6,308 nt of DNA, taken from NCBI GenBank assembly GCA_023419055.1, contig JAEZYO010000861.1:1-6308 (forward strand), read 5' to 3'. This document shows positions 1 to 6,308 of this stretch, in pieces. The position numbers and the translations under genes are program-made. This DNA is from Pseudomonadota bacterium (GTDB taxonomy: Bacteria > Myxococcota > Polyangia > Polyangiales > Polyangiaceae). How positions within the stretch are numbered: position 1 is the first letter of the stretch; each line of letters opens with the position of its first letter. Under the pieces are notes generated by a model. The model did no database searches and was not told the origin of the DNA. It worked only from the letters and a program-made list of their open reading frames with translations.

Positions 1-54
1 CCTCATGCCACCCCGAGCATAGCCGAGCTCGATTCGCGCCGCGCGGCTCGGCAT
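1..54 (-). CDS. Possible start of a further gene, product unknown, runs off left edge
   Basis: An ATG at 52-54 opens a frame without stops to the window edge, giving 18 residues beginning MPSRAARIELGYARGG. It is preceded by GGGAGGGG with the core GGAGG seven bases from the ATG, a near-ideal ribosome binding site, and most codons end in G or C like those of the neighbours. The gene would follow rel by 92 bases on the same strand. A second ATG at 4-6 in the same frame is an alternative start. The peptide is too short to assign a family, and I do not recognise it. The call rests only on the ribosome-binding site, open frame and codon bias; an open frame of 18 codons is weak evidence in GC-rich DNA. 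Confidence 0.4.
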   Translation of the reverse strand, partial: MPSRAARIELGYARGGMR

Positions 55-59
55 CGTTT

Positions 60-67
60 CCCCTCCC
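60..67 (-). promoter_or_regulatory. Strong Shine-Dalgarno for the putative gene at the left edge
   Basis: On the minus strand this reads GGGAGGGG and is followed by AAACG and then ATG. The GGAGG core sits seven bases from the start codon, within the usual range. The same eight bases form the 3' arm of a perfect 8-bp stem with 93-100, so the site may be hidden in structured RNA. If the gene is not real, this is only a G-rich stretch. Confidence 0.4.
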
Positions 68-100
68 GCGACGCGCCTCGAGCGCGGCGCCGGGGAGGGG
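60..100 (-). other. Stable GC hairpin between rel and the next putative gene
   Basis: In minus-strand RNA, CCCCUCCC (100 to 93) pairs perfectly with GGGAGGGG (67 to 60). The stem can continue past one bulged base (68) through six more pairs (92-87 with 69-74, one of them G-U), leaving a loop of about 12 bases. An alternative inner stem pairs 72-76 with 82-86. The 3' flank on the minus strand is AAACGAUG, with no U tract, so a classical intrinsic terminator after rel is not supported. The stem instead covers the Shine-Dalgarno of the putative downstream gene. The pairing is read directly; its function is unknown. Confidence 0.5.
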
Positions 101-111
101 CGGCGCGCGCA

Positions 112-125
112 GCCGCGAAAGCGGC
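112..125 (-). other. Short 5-bp hairpin just after rel
   Basis: GCCGC and GCGGC flank a four-base loop, beginning 22 bases beyond the rel stop codon. Read on the minus strand the loop is UUUC; on the plus strand it is GAAA, a GNRA tetraloop. No U tract follows in the direction of rel transcription. It could protect the rel mRNA 3' end or help termination by a U-independent or Rho-type route, but short GC stems are common by chance in DNA of this composition. Confidence 0.2.
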
Positions 126-146
126 GAGCACGCCGGGGGTGGGCAG

Positions 147-2303
147 CTAAATCCGCTCGACCTCGACCACGCCGCTCACCTTGCGGAGCGCCTTCATCAC
201 GCCCTTCAGCTGGTCGAGATCGCTACAGTGGAACGTGAAGATGTTGCGAGCCCGCCCGTCGTCACCGGCGCGACAGTTGGCCTCGCTGATGTTGATGCTC
301 TGCGCGCTGAAGGTCTGGCTGACGGTCGCGAGGATGCCGGGCTTGTTCGTCGTGGTGACGCAGAGCTGGACCGGGCGATTGATCTTCGCCTTCGAGTCCC
401 AGTTCACCTCCACGCGGCGCTCGAGGTCCATGTCGAACGCCTTCTGACACTCGCGGCGGTGCACGGTGACGCCGCGGCCGCGCGTGATGAAGCCGATGAT
501 GGCATCGCCCGGCAGCGGGTTACAGCAGCGCGCGTAGCGCACGAGCACGTTGTCGATGCCGCTCACCGTGATGCCGTTCTGGTCTCGGCCGGTGACCTTG
601 CGGACGAACTGCTCGATCTTCGACTCGCGGAGCTGGGGCGGGGGCTCCTGGTTCGGGGCCTGGTGACGGATCACGTCGACCACGTCGCTCGAGTCGACCT
701 TGCCGAAGCCGATGTTCAAAAGCAGCTCGTCGAGGCTCTGGAAGCTGAGATTGCCGATCACGCGCTGCACTTCGTTCTCCGTCTTGGAGAAGCGGGTGTA
801 GCTCATGCCGGCGCCGCGCATCTCGCCCTCGAGGAGCTCACGGCCGAGGTTGATGCTCTTCTCGCGCTGCTCGGTGCGCAGCATGGCGCGAATGCGGGCG
901 CGCGCGCGCGTCGTCACGCAGAACTCGAGCCAATCCTTGGTCGGCTGCGAGTGCGTGGAGGTCATGATCTCGATCACGTCGCCGCTCTGGAGCTTGTAGC
1001 GGAGCGGGACGATCTGCCCGTTGGCTCGGGCGCCGTGACAGTGCTCGCCGACCTCCGAGTGAATGGCGTACGCGAAATCGATGGGCGTCGAGCCGCGCGG
1101 CAAGACCCTGACGTCACCCTTCGGCGTGAAGACGTAGACCTCGTCTGGGAACAGGTCGATCTTGACGCTCTCGAGGAACTCGACCGGATCCTTCAGGTTG
1201 CGCTGGAAGTCGGCGAGCTCGCGCAGCCAGCCGAACTTCTCGGCGTCCTTGGGGTCGACGCCGCCCGAGCGCTTCTCCTTGTACTTCCAGTGCGCAGCGA
1301 TGCCGTGCTCGGCGACCCGGTGCATCTCGTGCGTGCGGATCTGGATCTCGATGCGCTGGCGCCCGGGGCCAATCACCGTGGTGTGCAGCGATTGGTACAT
1401 GTTGGGCTTGGGGAGCGCGATGTAATCCTTGAACCTGCCGGGGATGGGGGTCCAGCGCGAGTGCATCGCGCCGAGCGCGGCGTAGCAGTCCGCCACCGAC
1501 TCCACGCAAATCCTGAAGGCCAGGATGTCGAACACCTGCTCGAACTCGCAGCCCTGCTCCTTCATCTTCCGATAAATGGAGTAGCTGTGCTTGGCCCGCC
1601 CCGTGACCTCCGCGGCAAAGCCCTGCTCGGCGAGGCGCGAGACCATGGTGCGACAGACGCTCTCGATGTAGCGCTCGCGATCCTTCTTGGTCTTGGCAAG
1701 CTTGCTCGAGAGCGTGCGGTACGCCTCGCCGTCGATGTACTTGAGGCTCAGATCCTCGAGCTCGCTCTTGATGCGCTGCATGCCGAGGCGGCCGGCGAGC
1801 GGCGCGTAGATCTCGAGCGTCTCGCGAGCGATGCGCTCCTGCGAGTCTGGGCTCATGTGCTCGAGGGTGCGCATGTTGTCGAGCCGGTCGCACAGCTTGA
1901 CCAAGAGGACGCGCAGGTCCTGGGCCATGGCCACCACCATCTTGCGGAAGCTCTCCGCCTGGCGGTCGACCCGTGTATTGAAATTGATCTTGCCGAGCTT
2001 GGTGACCCCATCGACGATGGTCGACACCTCGCCCCCGAACTCGCGCTCGAGGTCGCTCGAGGTGACCTTCGTGTCCTCGAGCACGTCGTGCAACAACCCG
2101 GCACAGACGCTCGCCGTGTCCAGGCGGAGCTCGGTGATGATGCTCGCGACGCTGACCGGGTGGACGAAATAGGGCTCGCCACTCTTGCGGGTTTGCCCCC
2201 GGTGCGCCCGCTCCGAGTACAGGTAGGCCTTACGGACGAGATCCACGTCCGCGGCGGGGTAGTAGCTCTGGACCAGCTCTACGATGTTGTCTACGGCGAG
2301 CAC
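147..2303 (-). CDS. rel: Bifunctional (p)ppGpp synthetase/hydrolase Rel (RelA/SpoT family)
   Basis: Long RSH enzyme that makes (p)ppGpp from ATP and GDP/GTP during starvation and degrades it otherwise. The 718 residues have the full-length layout. The HD hydrolase domain (about 20-200) keeps its catalytic set: Arg39, His48 in YFVHP, His72-Asp73 and Glu76-Asp77 in LLHDVLEDT, and Asp139/Asn143 in CDRLDNMRTL; degenerate RelA proteins lose these. The synthetase domain (about 235-345) has Asp259, the RFKD motif (290-293) typical of bifunctional or Mn-dependent enzymes rather than the EXDD of RelA, NMYQSLHTTV (301-310) and Glu319 in IEIQIRT. Then come TGS (about 388-447), a helical region, the zinc-finger/CC segment with Cys593-Cys594, His615 and Cys619, and a C-terminal ACT domain (about 645-718). 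The regulatory half therefore looks intact and should allow ribosome binding. The start is GTG at 2301-2303: an in-frame TAA lies one codon upstream, and the N-terminus aligns with SpoT/Rel. No clear Shine-Dalgarno is visible. Stop is TAG. Confidence 0.98.
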   Translation of the reverse strand: MLAVDNIVELVQSYYPAADVDLVRKAYLYSERAHRGQTRKSGEPYFVHPVSVASIITELRLDTASVCAGLLHDVLEDTKVTSSDLEREFGGEVSTIVDGVTKLGKINFNTRVDRQAESFRKMVVAMAQDLRVLLVKLCDRLDNMRTLEHMSPDSQERIARETLEIYAPLAGRLGMQRIKSELEDLSLKYIDGEAYRTLSSKLAKTKKDRERYIESVCRTMVSRLAEQGFAAEVTGRAKHSYSIYRKMKEQGCEFEQVFDILAFRICVESVADCYAALGAMHSRWTPIPGRFKDYIALPKPNMYQSLHTTVIGPGRQRIEIQIRTHEMHRVAEHGIAAHWKYKEKRSGGVDPKDAEKFGWLRELADFQRNLKDPVEFLESVKIDLFPDEVYVFTPKGDVRVLPRGSTPIDFAYAIHSEVGEHCHGARANGQIVPLRYKLQSGDVIEIMTSTHSQPTKDWLEFCVTTRARARIRAMLRTEQREKSINLGRELLEGEMRGAGMSYTRFSKTENEVQRVIGNLSFQSLDELLLNIGFGKVDSSDVVDVIRHQAPNQEPPPQLRESKIEQFVRKVTGRDQNGITVSGIDNVLVRYARCCNPLPGDAIIGFITRGRGVTVHRRECQKAFDMDLERRVEVNWDSKAKINRPVQLCVTTTNKPGILATVSQTFSAQSINISEANCRAGDDGRARNIFTFHCSDLDQLKGVMKALRKVSGVVEVERI

Positions 2304-2388
2304 GGTTTACGTTGTGGGTGAATCTGCGCGACTCACGGCCGACCAGTAACGTAACACCGCCCCGTTCTACCCGCAAAAGCGCCACGAA
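2304..2388 (-). promoter_or_regulatory. rel upstream region with inverted repeat and weak promoter-like boxes
   Basis: This leader is visibly less GC-rich than the flanking genes. It holds a 7-bp inverted repeat, TTACGTT at 2307-2313 and AACGTAA at 2348-2354, 34 bases apart; the right arm lies in a tandem GTAACGTAAC (2346-2355). On the minus strand a weak sigma-70-like pair can be proposed: TTGCGG (2371-2376), 17 bases, then TACGTT (2348-2353), each matching three of six consensus bases. That would give a leader of about 35 bases before the rel GTG. The repeats are seen directly; promoter or operator function is inference. Confidence 0.25.
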
Positions 2389-2406
2389 CGAGCCCAAATG
2401 GGCTCG
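2389..2406 (-). terminator. Hairpin just downstream of trmFO, weak terminator candidate
   Basis: A perfect inverted repeat CGAGCCC-AAAT-GGGCTCG, seven pairs with a four-base loop, begins six bases after the trmFO stop codon. On the minus strand the stem is followed by TTCGTGGCGCTTTT, so there are some T residues but no continuous tract directly after the stem. Position and symmetry suit a partial terminator or an mRNA 3'-end stabiliser separating topA-trmFO from rel. The missing U tract keeps confidence low. Confidence 0.35.
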
Positions 2407-2412
2407 GCCGCA

Positions 2413-3786
2413 TCACCCCGCGCGGTTTTCCGAGAGCTCCCCCTGCCCGCCCGGCACCCCTGGGTCGGCACGGCGGGAGCACCACTCCGCGAGGTCGCGG
2501 AGCGCTCGCTCGGCCATGACCTCGTACTTTGCCCGCTTCTTCAGCCGGGTCCCTTCGTAGGGCGCGAGGTGCGAAAACGTGATGTTCGAAGGCTGGTAGT
2601 CCTCGGGGTGGCGACTCAGGTGGGTGAGAAGGCCGCGGTGCGCGGTCGAGGTGGGCGGCAAGACAGTCTCGCGACCGGCCAGGCGATCGGCGATGAAGAG
2701 CGCACAGAGAAGTCCCGACGCCGCGCTCTCGACGTACCCCTCGACGCCGGTGATCTGTCCGGCGAAGTACAGGCCGGGCTCGCTCTTGAGCTCGAGCGTC
2801 TGCGTGAGGAGCTTCGGCGCGTTCAAGAAGGTGTTCCGATGCACCGCGCCGTAGCGGTAGAACTCCGCGTTCTCGAGCCCCGGGATCATCCTCAGGATGC
2901 GATCCTGCTCGCCCCAGGCCATGCGCGTCTGGAACCCGACCAGGTTGTAGGCGGTCCCGGCCTCGTCTTCCTGGCGCAGCTGCACGACCGCGTGGGGCCA
3001 GCGCCCGGTCTTCGGATCGGTGAGCCCGACCGGCTTCATCGGCCCGAACGCGAGCGTCTGCTCACCTCGCTCGGCCATGACCTCGATCGGGAGACACCCC
3101 TCGAAGTAGCGCACCTCTTCGAAGGCCTTCGGCTCGACCTTGCGCGCCGCACGCACGGCTTCGACGAAGGCTTTGTACTCGGCCTCCGTCATCGGGCAAT
3201 TGAGGTACGCCTGCTGATCCGCTTCGTCCTCGCCCTTGCCCCAGCGCGACGCGCGGAAGACCTTGTCCATGTCGATGGACTCGGCGCTCACGATCGGCGC
3301 GATGGCGTCGTAGTAGGCGAGCGCGCCCTCGCCGACCTTTGCCTCGACCGCCTTGGCGAGAGCGTCGCCCGTGAGCGGGCCGGTGGCGATGATGGTCGGC
3401 CTCTCGCTCGGGATGGCCTCGACCACGCCGGGGCGCACCTCGATCAAAGGAGCTTCGCGCACCCAGGCGCTCACCTGCTCCGAGAACAGCTCGCGGTCGA
3501 CCGCGAGCGCGCCGCCTGCCGGGACGCGCGTGCGATCGGCGGCCTTCATGACGAAGGAGCCGAGGCGTCGCATCTCTTCCTTGAGGAGACCGACCGCGTT
3601 CGAGAGCGCCGCCCCGCGAAACGAGTTCGAGCACACGAGCTCGCAGAGCTTGTCGCTGGTCTGCGCCGGCGTGCGGCTCACCGGCTTCTGCTCGAGCAGC
3701 GTGACGCGAACACCTCGAGAGGCGAGTTGGAGCGCGGCCTCGCACCCGGCGAGCCCGGCTCCGACGATGGTTACGGACTGGGACAC
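2413..3786 (-). CDS. trmFO: Methylenetetrahydrofolate-tRNA-(uracil-5-)-methyltransferase TrmFO
   Basis: Flavoprotein that makes 5-methyluridine at position 54 in the T loop of tRNAs, using 5,10-methylenetetrahydrofolate as carbon donor and reduced FAD. The product has 457 residues, slightly longer than the roughly 435-residue B. subtilis enzyme. Seen in the sequence: an N-terminal dinucleotide-binding fold [15 protein letters not shown] (5-19) ending in acidic Glu32; [10 protein letters not shown] (49-58) with Cys52, matching B. subtilis Cys53; [11 protein letters not shown] (90-100); [15 protein letters not shown] (227-241) with Cys231, matching catalytic Cys226; [12 protein letters not shown] (247-258); [12 protein letters not shown] (281-292); YGAVHRNTF (312-320); and the C-terminal FAD motif [19 protein letters not shown] (340-358). 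The last 20 or so residues are an unconserved, probably disordered extension. The start is GTG at 3784-3786, set by an AAGGA six bases upstream and by the FAD motif beginning four residues later. It lies 59 bases after topA, a short gap that suggests co-transcription. Paralogue GidA/MnmG is ruled out by the TrmFO-specific Cys motifs and shorter length. Confidence 0.98.
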   Translation of the reverse strand: MSQSVTIVGAGLAGCEAALQLASRGVRVTLLEQKPVSRTPAQTSDKLCELVCSNSFRGAALSNAVGLLKEEMRRLGSFVMKAADRTRVPAGGALAVDRELFSEQVSAWVREAPLIEVRPGVVEAIPSERPTIIATGPLTGDALAKAVEAKVGEGALAYYDAIAPIVSAESIDMDKVFRASRWGKGEDEADQQAYLNCPMTEAEYKAFVEAVRAARKVEPKAFEEVRYFEGCLPIEVMAERGEQTLAFGPMKPVGLTDPKTGRWPHAVVQLRQEDEAGTAYNLVGFQTRMAWGEQDRILRMIPGLENAEFYRYGAVHRNTFLNAPKLLTQTLELKSEPGLYFAGQITGVEGYVESAASGLLCALFIADRLAGRETVLPPTSTAHRGLLTHLSRHPEDYQPSNITFSHLAPYEGTRLKKRAKYEVMAERALRDLAEWCSRRADPGVPGGQGELSENRAG

Positions 3787-3792
3787 GCGCCG

Positions 3793-3797
3793 TCCTT
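3793..3797 (-). promoter_or_regulatory. Shine-Dalgarno of trmFO
   Basis: On the minus strand this reads AAGGA, six bases before the GTG at 3784-3786. It decides in favour of the GTG start, which also places the FAD-binding GAGLAG motif at the usual distance from the N-terminus. The rest of the 59-base gap behind topA holds nothing else recognisable: a short GGGCCC/CCCGGG palindromic stretch right after the topA stop has no room for a loop. Confidence 0.6.
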
Positions 3798-3845
3798 AGC
3801 AGGATGCGGCGAACCTGGCACCCACGATGGACGCCCGGGCCCGAG

Positions 3846-6308
3846 TCAGGGCGACGGCTGAGCCCGACCGCCCTTGCGCTTTGGCTTGCTCGCCTCGGTT
3901 TCCTCGGGCGGGGGTGCCTCGGGCGCGTCCGCGGCTGCCCCCGCGAGCTCCTCGCCCTCCTCGATGGGACGGCTGTACCCGCACTCCTTGTTCGGGCACA
4001 TGAGCTTCGGGTTCTTGGCGCCGCCGCCGATGACGAGGAACGGGTGCTTGCAGAGCGGGCAGGGTTCGTCGACCGGCTTTTGCCAGACCTTGAAGTCGCA
4101 GTCCGGATACTTGGCGCAGCCGTAGAAGGAGCGCGCCCCCTTCTTCTTCGAGCGCACCTCGATGATGTCGCCGCCGCATTTCGGGCACGGCACGCCGAGC
4201 GGTACCGGCTTCGCGTTCTTGCACTCGGGGTAGCCGCTGCAGGACAAGAACTCGCCGTAGCGACCGCTCTTGATCACCATCGGCTTGCTGCACTTGTCGC
4301 AGATGAAGTCGGTGAGCTTGACCTCGGCGGGGCTCCCGTCCTTCGACATGTCACGAGTGAACTTGCACTTCGGGTAGTTCTCGCAGCCGAGGAAGTACCC
4401 GTTCTTGCTCCAGCGCTTGAGCAGCGTGCCGCCGTCTTCGGGGCACTTGTGCTCCGTCGGCTCGGGATCGGGCGTCCAGCGCTTCTGCTTCTTGGCGCGA
4501 TCGAGCACCTCACGGAAGCGCTTGTAGAAGCGCGAGAGGAGCTCCGTGCGCTCGAGCTTGCCGGCCTGAACGTCGTCGAGCTCTTCCTCCATCTTCGCGG
4601 TGAAGGTCGGCTCCATGAAGTCGAGGCTGGTCGAGACCAGGCCGTCCACCACGGTCTTGCCGAGGTCGGTCGCCTTCATCTGTCCGCCGGGGAGCTTCTC
4701 GACGTAGTCGCGCGCCTGCACCTTGCTGATGATTTCGGCGTAGGTGCTCGGGCGGCCGATGCCCTTCTTCTCGAGCTCGCGCACGAGCGAGCCTTCGTTG
4801 AAGCGGGGCGGCGGCTGGGTGAACTTCTGATCGGTGACGACGCCGGGCGGCGCGACGACCGAGAGCACCTCGCCGTCCTTGAGCTCCGGCAAGAGGCCTT
4901 CGTCCTCGTCCGCAGGCTTGGCGGGCTTGGCCGCGACGGGAGCGGCGCCGTTCCCGCTGCCGTTGGAAGCCGCGCCAGCGCCTGGATCGCCGCCCTCACC
5001 CTCGTCTTCGCCGGCGAGCTCCTTGGGCCCGTCGTCGCCGAAGTCCTTGCTCGACTGGTACTGCTCGAGCCACCCGCTGAACTTCTGCACCTTGCCGCTC
5101 GCGCGGAGGCCGAGGGTCTTGTACGGGGAGTTCTTGTTGGTCGGCGTGGCCTGGATGTCGACGCCGGTCTGGTCGTAGATGGCCGGCGCCATCTGCGAAG
5201 CGAGGAAGCGATCCCAGACGAGCTTGTAGAGCTTGAACTGCTCGTCGGTGAGGTACTTCCGCACCTTCTCGGGCGTGAGCTCGAGCGACGTCGGACGGAT
5301 CGCCTCGTGCGCTTCTTGAGCGTCCTTGCGCGACTTGAAGACGTTGGGCTTGGCAGGCAAAAACTTGTCGCCGTACGTCTTCTGGATGAAGTCACGCGCC
5401 TCGGCGACGGCGTCCGGGCTCACCCGCACGCTGTCGGTACGCATGTAAGTGATGAGACCGACGAGGCCGCCGTCCTTCTTGAGGTCGATGCCCTCGTAGA
5501 GCTTCTGCGCGATGCTCATCGTGCGCTTCGTCGTGAAGCGCAGGTAGGTGGTCGCGTCCTGCTGGATCTTGCTCGTGGTGTACGGCGCGGGCGCGTTCCT
5601 CTTCTGCTCGCGCTGAGTGATGCCGACGATCTTGTACGCCGCGCCCTCGAGCGCCTGGCGAACGCTGGCCGCGGTCTCGCCGTTCTTGACCTCGAGCTTT
5701 TCGCCGTCGGCCTTGGTGAGGCGGGCGGTGAAGGCCTGCGCGCTCTTGCCGCGGAGCGCGACCGAGACGTTCCAATACTCTTCGGGGATGAACGCTTCGA
5801 TCTCGCGCTCGCGCTCGACGATGAGCCGCAGCGCGACGGACTGAACGCGGCCCGCCGAGAGCCCGAAGGCGAGCTTGTTCCAGACCAGGGCCGAGACGTC
5901 GTACCCCACGATGCGGTCGAGCACGCGCCGGGCGCGCTGAGCGTCGTAAAGGTGCTGATCGAGGTCGCGAGGATGCTCGATGCCTCGCTGCACCCCCTTC
6001 TTGGTGATCTCCTCGAACTCGACGCGTCTCACGTCGAGCTTCGGCCGGCCGAGCTCTTCCATGATGTGCCAGGCGATCGCCTCACCTTCACGGTCGGGGT
6101 CGGTCGCGAGCAGAAGCACGTCGGCCTTCTTGGCTTCGGTCCGGAGCTCTTGGAGAACCTTCGCCTTGGTCTCGATGACCTCGTACGTCTCCTTGAAGCC
6201 GTCCTCGACGTCGATACCCATCTTCTTGGGTAGATCTTTGATGTGGCCTTTACTGGCCATCACCTCGTAGCCGGCCCCCAAGTACTTCTTGATGGTCTTG
6301 GCCTTGGC
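3846..6308 (-). CDS. topA: DNA topoisomerase I (type IA), 5' end cut by window edge
   Basis: Type IA topoisomerase that relaxes negatively supercoiled DNA by cutting one strand through a transient 5'-phosphotyrosine link. The window shows 820 residues and a TGA stop. The frame is open to the right edge, beginning AKAKTIKKYLGAGYEV, which matches E. coli TopA from about residue 12, so only around a dozen N-terminal residues are missing. The in-frame TTG at 6281 is an internal Leu codon, not the start. Numbering from the first visible residue: Toprim domain with SKGHIKDLP (19-27) and the metal-binding ATDPDREGEA (68-77); active-site Tyr288 in GLITYMRTDS (codon 5445-5447); AHEAIRPT (333-340); RFNEGSLVRELEKKGIGRPS (502-521). 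An acidic, then Ala/Gly/Pro-rich insert covers about 420-470. Four C-terminal zinc-finger repeats follow (about 622-648, 670-696, 708-737, 750-776); the first has Asp in place of its second Cys. The tail is acidic and then basic (KPKRK). It probably heads a unit with trmFO 59 bases downstream. Family assignment is secure. Confidence 0.98.
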   Translation of the reverse strand, partial: AKAKTIKKYLGAGYEVMASKGHIKDLPKKMGIDVEDGFKETYEVIETKAKVLQELRTEAKKADVLLLATDPDREGEAIAWHIMEELGRPKLDVRRVEFEEITKKGVQRGIEHPRDLDQHLYDAQRARRVLDRIVGYDVSALVWNKLAFGLSAGRVQSVALRLIVEREREIEAFIPEEYWNVSVALRGKSAQAFTARLTKADGEKLEVKNGETAASVRQALEGAAYKIVGITQREQKRNAPAPYTTSKIQQDATTYLRFTTKRTMSIAQKLYEGIDLKKDGGLVGLITYMRTDSVRVSPDAVAEARDFIQKTYGDKFLPAKPNVFKSRKDAQEAHEAIRPTSLELTPEKVRKYLTDEQFKLYKLVWDRFLASQMAPAIYDQTGVDIQATPTNKNSPYKTLGLRASGKVQKFSGWLEQYQSSKDFGDDGPKELAGEDEGEGGDPGAGAASNGSGNGAAPVAAKPAKPADEDEGLLPELKDGEVLSVVAPPGVVTDQKFTQPPPRFNEGSLVRELEKKGIGRPSTYAEIISKVQARDYVEKLPGGQMKATDLGKTVVDGLVSTSLDFMEPTFTAKMEEELDDVQAGKLERTELLSRFYKRFREVLDRAKKQKRWTPDPEPTEHKCPEDGGTLLKRWSKNGYFLGCENYPKCKFTRDMSKDGSPAEVKLTDFICDKCSKPMVIKSGRYGEFLSCSGYPECKNAKPVPLGVPCPKCGGDIIEVRSKKKGARSFYGCAKYPDCDFKVWQKPVDEPCPLCKHPFLVIGGGAKNPKLMCPNKECGYSRPIEEGEELAGAAADAPEAPPPEETEASKPKRKGGRAQPSP

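Noticed and set aside
22..52. 7-bp inverted repeat GCCGAGC/GCTCGGC as a terminator for rel
   Set aside because: The 17-base loop and lack of any T-rich 3' flank on the minus strand argue against it, and it lies within the first codons of the putative left-edge gene.
899..910. Six tandem CG dinucleotides, a possible Z-DNA tract or microsatellite
   Set aside because: Explained by coding: it encodes the alternating Arg/Ala run of Rel (RARAR, about residues 466-470) in a normally conserved helical segment after TGS. Short CG runs are expected at this base composition.
2043..2062. Tandem-like repeat of GCTCGAGGT within rel
   Set aside because: Two copies of a 9-base word encoding parts of the Ser-Asp-Leu-Glu-Arg-Glu segment. 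CTCGAG-type words are frequent throughout this window through Glu/Leu codon preference.
228..2321. 697-codon open frame on the plus strand opposite rel
   Set aside because: Antisense shadow: rel on the minus strand has full family-level motifs throughout, while this translation is a monotonous Ala/Leu/Arg/Asp/Val/Glu-rich product typical of the antisense frame of GC-rich genes.
3833..3843. Overlapping palindromes GCCCGGGC and CGGGCCCG just after the topA stop
   Set aside because: No loop can form and no T tract follows, so no support as a terminator. The short distance to trmFO favours read-through.
2398..3861. 487-codon plus-strand open frame opposite trmFO
   Set aside because: Low-complexity Arg/Leu/Asp/Glu-rich shadow frame; TrmFO motifs cover the minus strand from end to end.
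3804..6233. 809-codon open frame on the plus strand opposite topA
   Set aside because: Same cause: the complement of G/C-ending codons rarely gives stops. The product is repetitive in Leu/Ala/Arg/Val/Glu with no recognisable domain, and TopA is unmistakable on the other strand.
6279..6281. TTG as the start codon of topA
   Set aside because: The nine upstream codons in frame (AKAKTIKKY) are part of the conserved TopA N-terminus, so the gene begins beyond the window.

Overview
The window reads as ordinary chromosomal housekeeping DNA from a high-GC bacterium, most likely a myxobacterium or close relative (Myxococcota, former Deltaproteobacteria). Three things point that way: strongly G/C-biased third codon positions; a folate-dependent TrmFO instead of the SAM-dependent TrmA of gammaproteobacteria; and a single long bifunctional Rel enzyme with an RFKD synthetase motif and a KPNMYQSLHTTV segment that I recall from deltaproteobacterial Rel proteins. 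The lineage is an inference from memory of these families, not a search result.

All supported genes lie on the minus strand, so transcription runs from high to low coordinates. First comes topA (DNA topoisomerase I), whose first few codons lie beyond the right edge. After 59 bases comes trmFO (tRNA m5U54 methyltransferase, GTG start, clear Shine-Dalgarno). After a further 109 bases comes rel ((p)ppGpp synthetase/hydrolase, GTG start, no obvious Shine-Dalgarno). Ninety-two bases after rel, a possible fourth gene begins with a strong Shine-Dalgarno and an ATG at position 54, and runs off the left edge after 18 codons.

The genes serve core functions: relaxing negative supercoils, tRNA T-loop modification and the stringent response. 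topA and trmFO are probably co-transcribed. The gap before rel holds a small hairpin just after trmFO, a locally AT-rich stretch and a short inverted repeat, so rel may have its own promoter.

I found no mobile element, CRISPR array, tRNA, rRNA, phage gene or defence gene, and no evidence of a novel multi-gene system. The observations most worth checking are a strong GC hairpin (60-100) whose 3' arm is the Shine-Dalgarno of the putative fourth gene, an acidic low-complexity insert in TopA, and a TopA zinc finger with Asp in place of one Cys.
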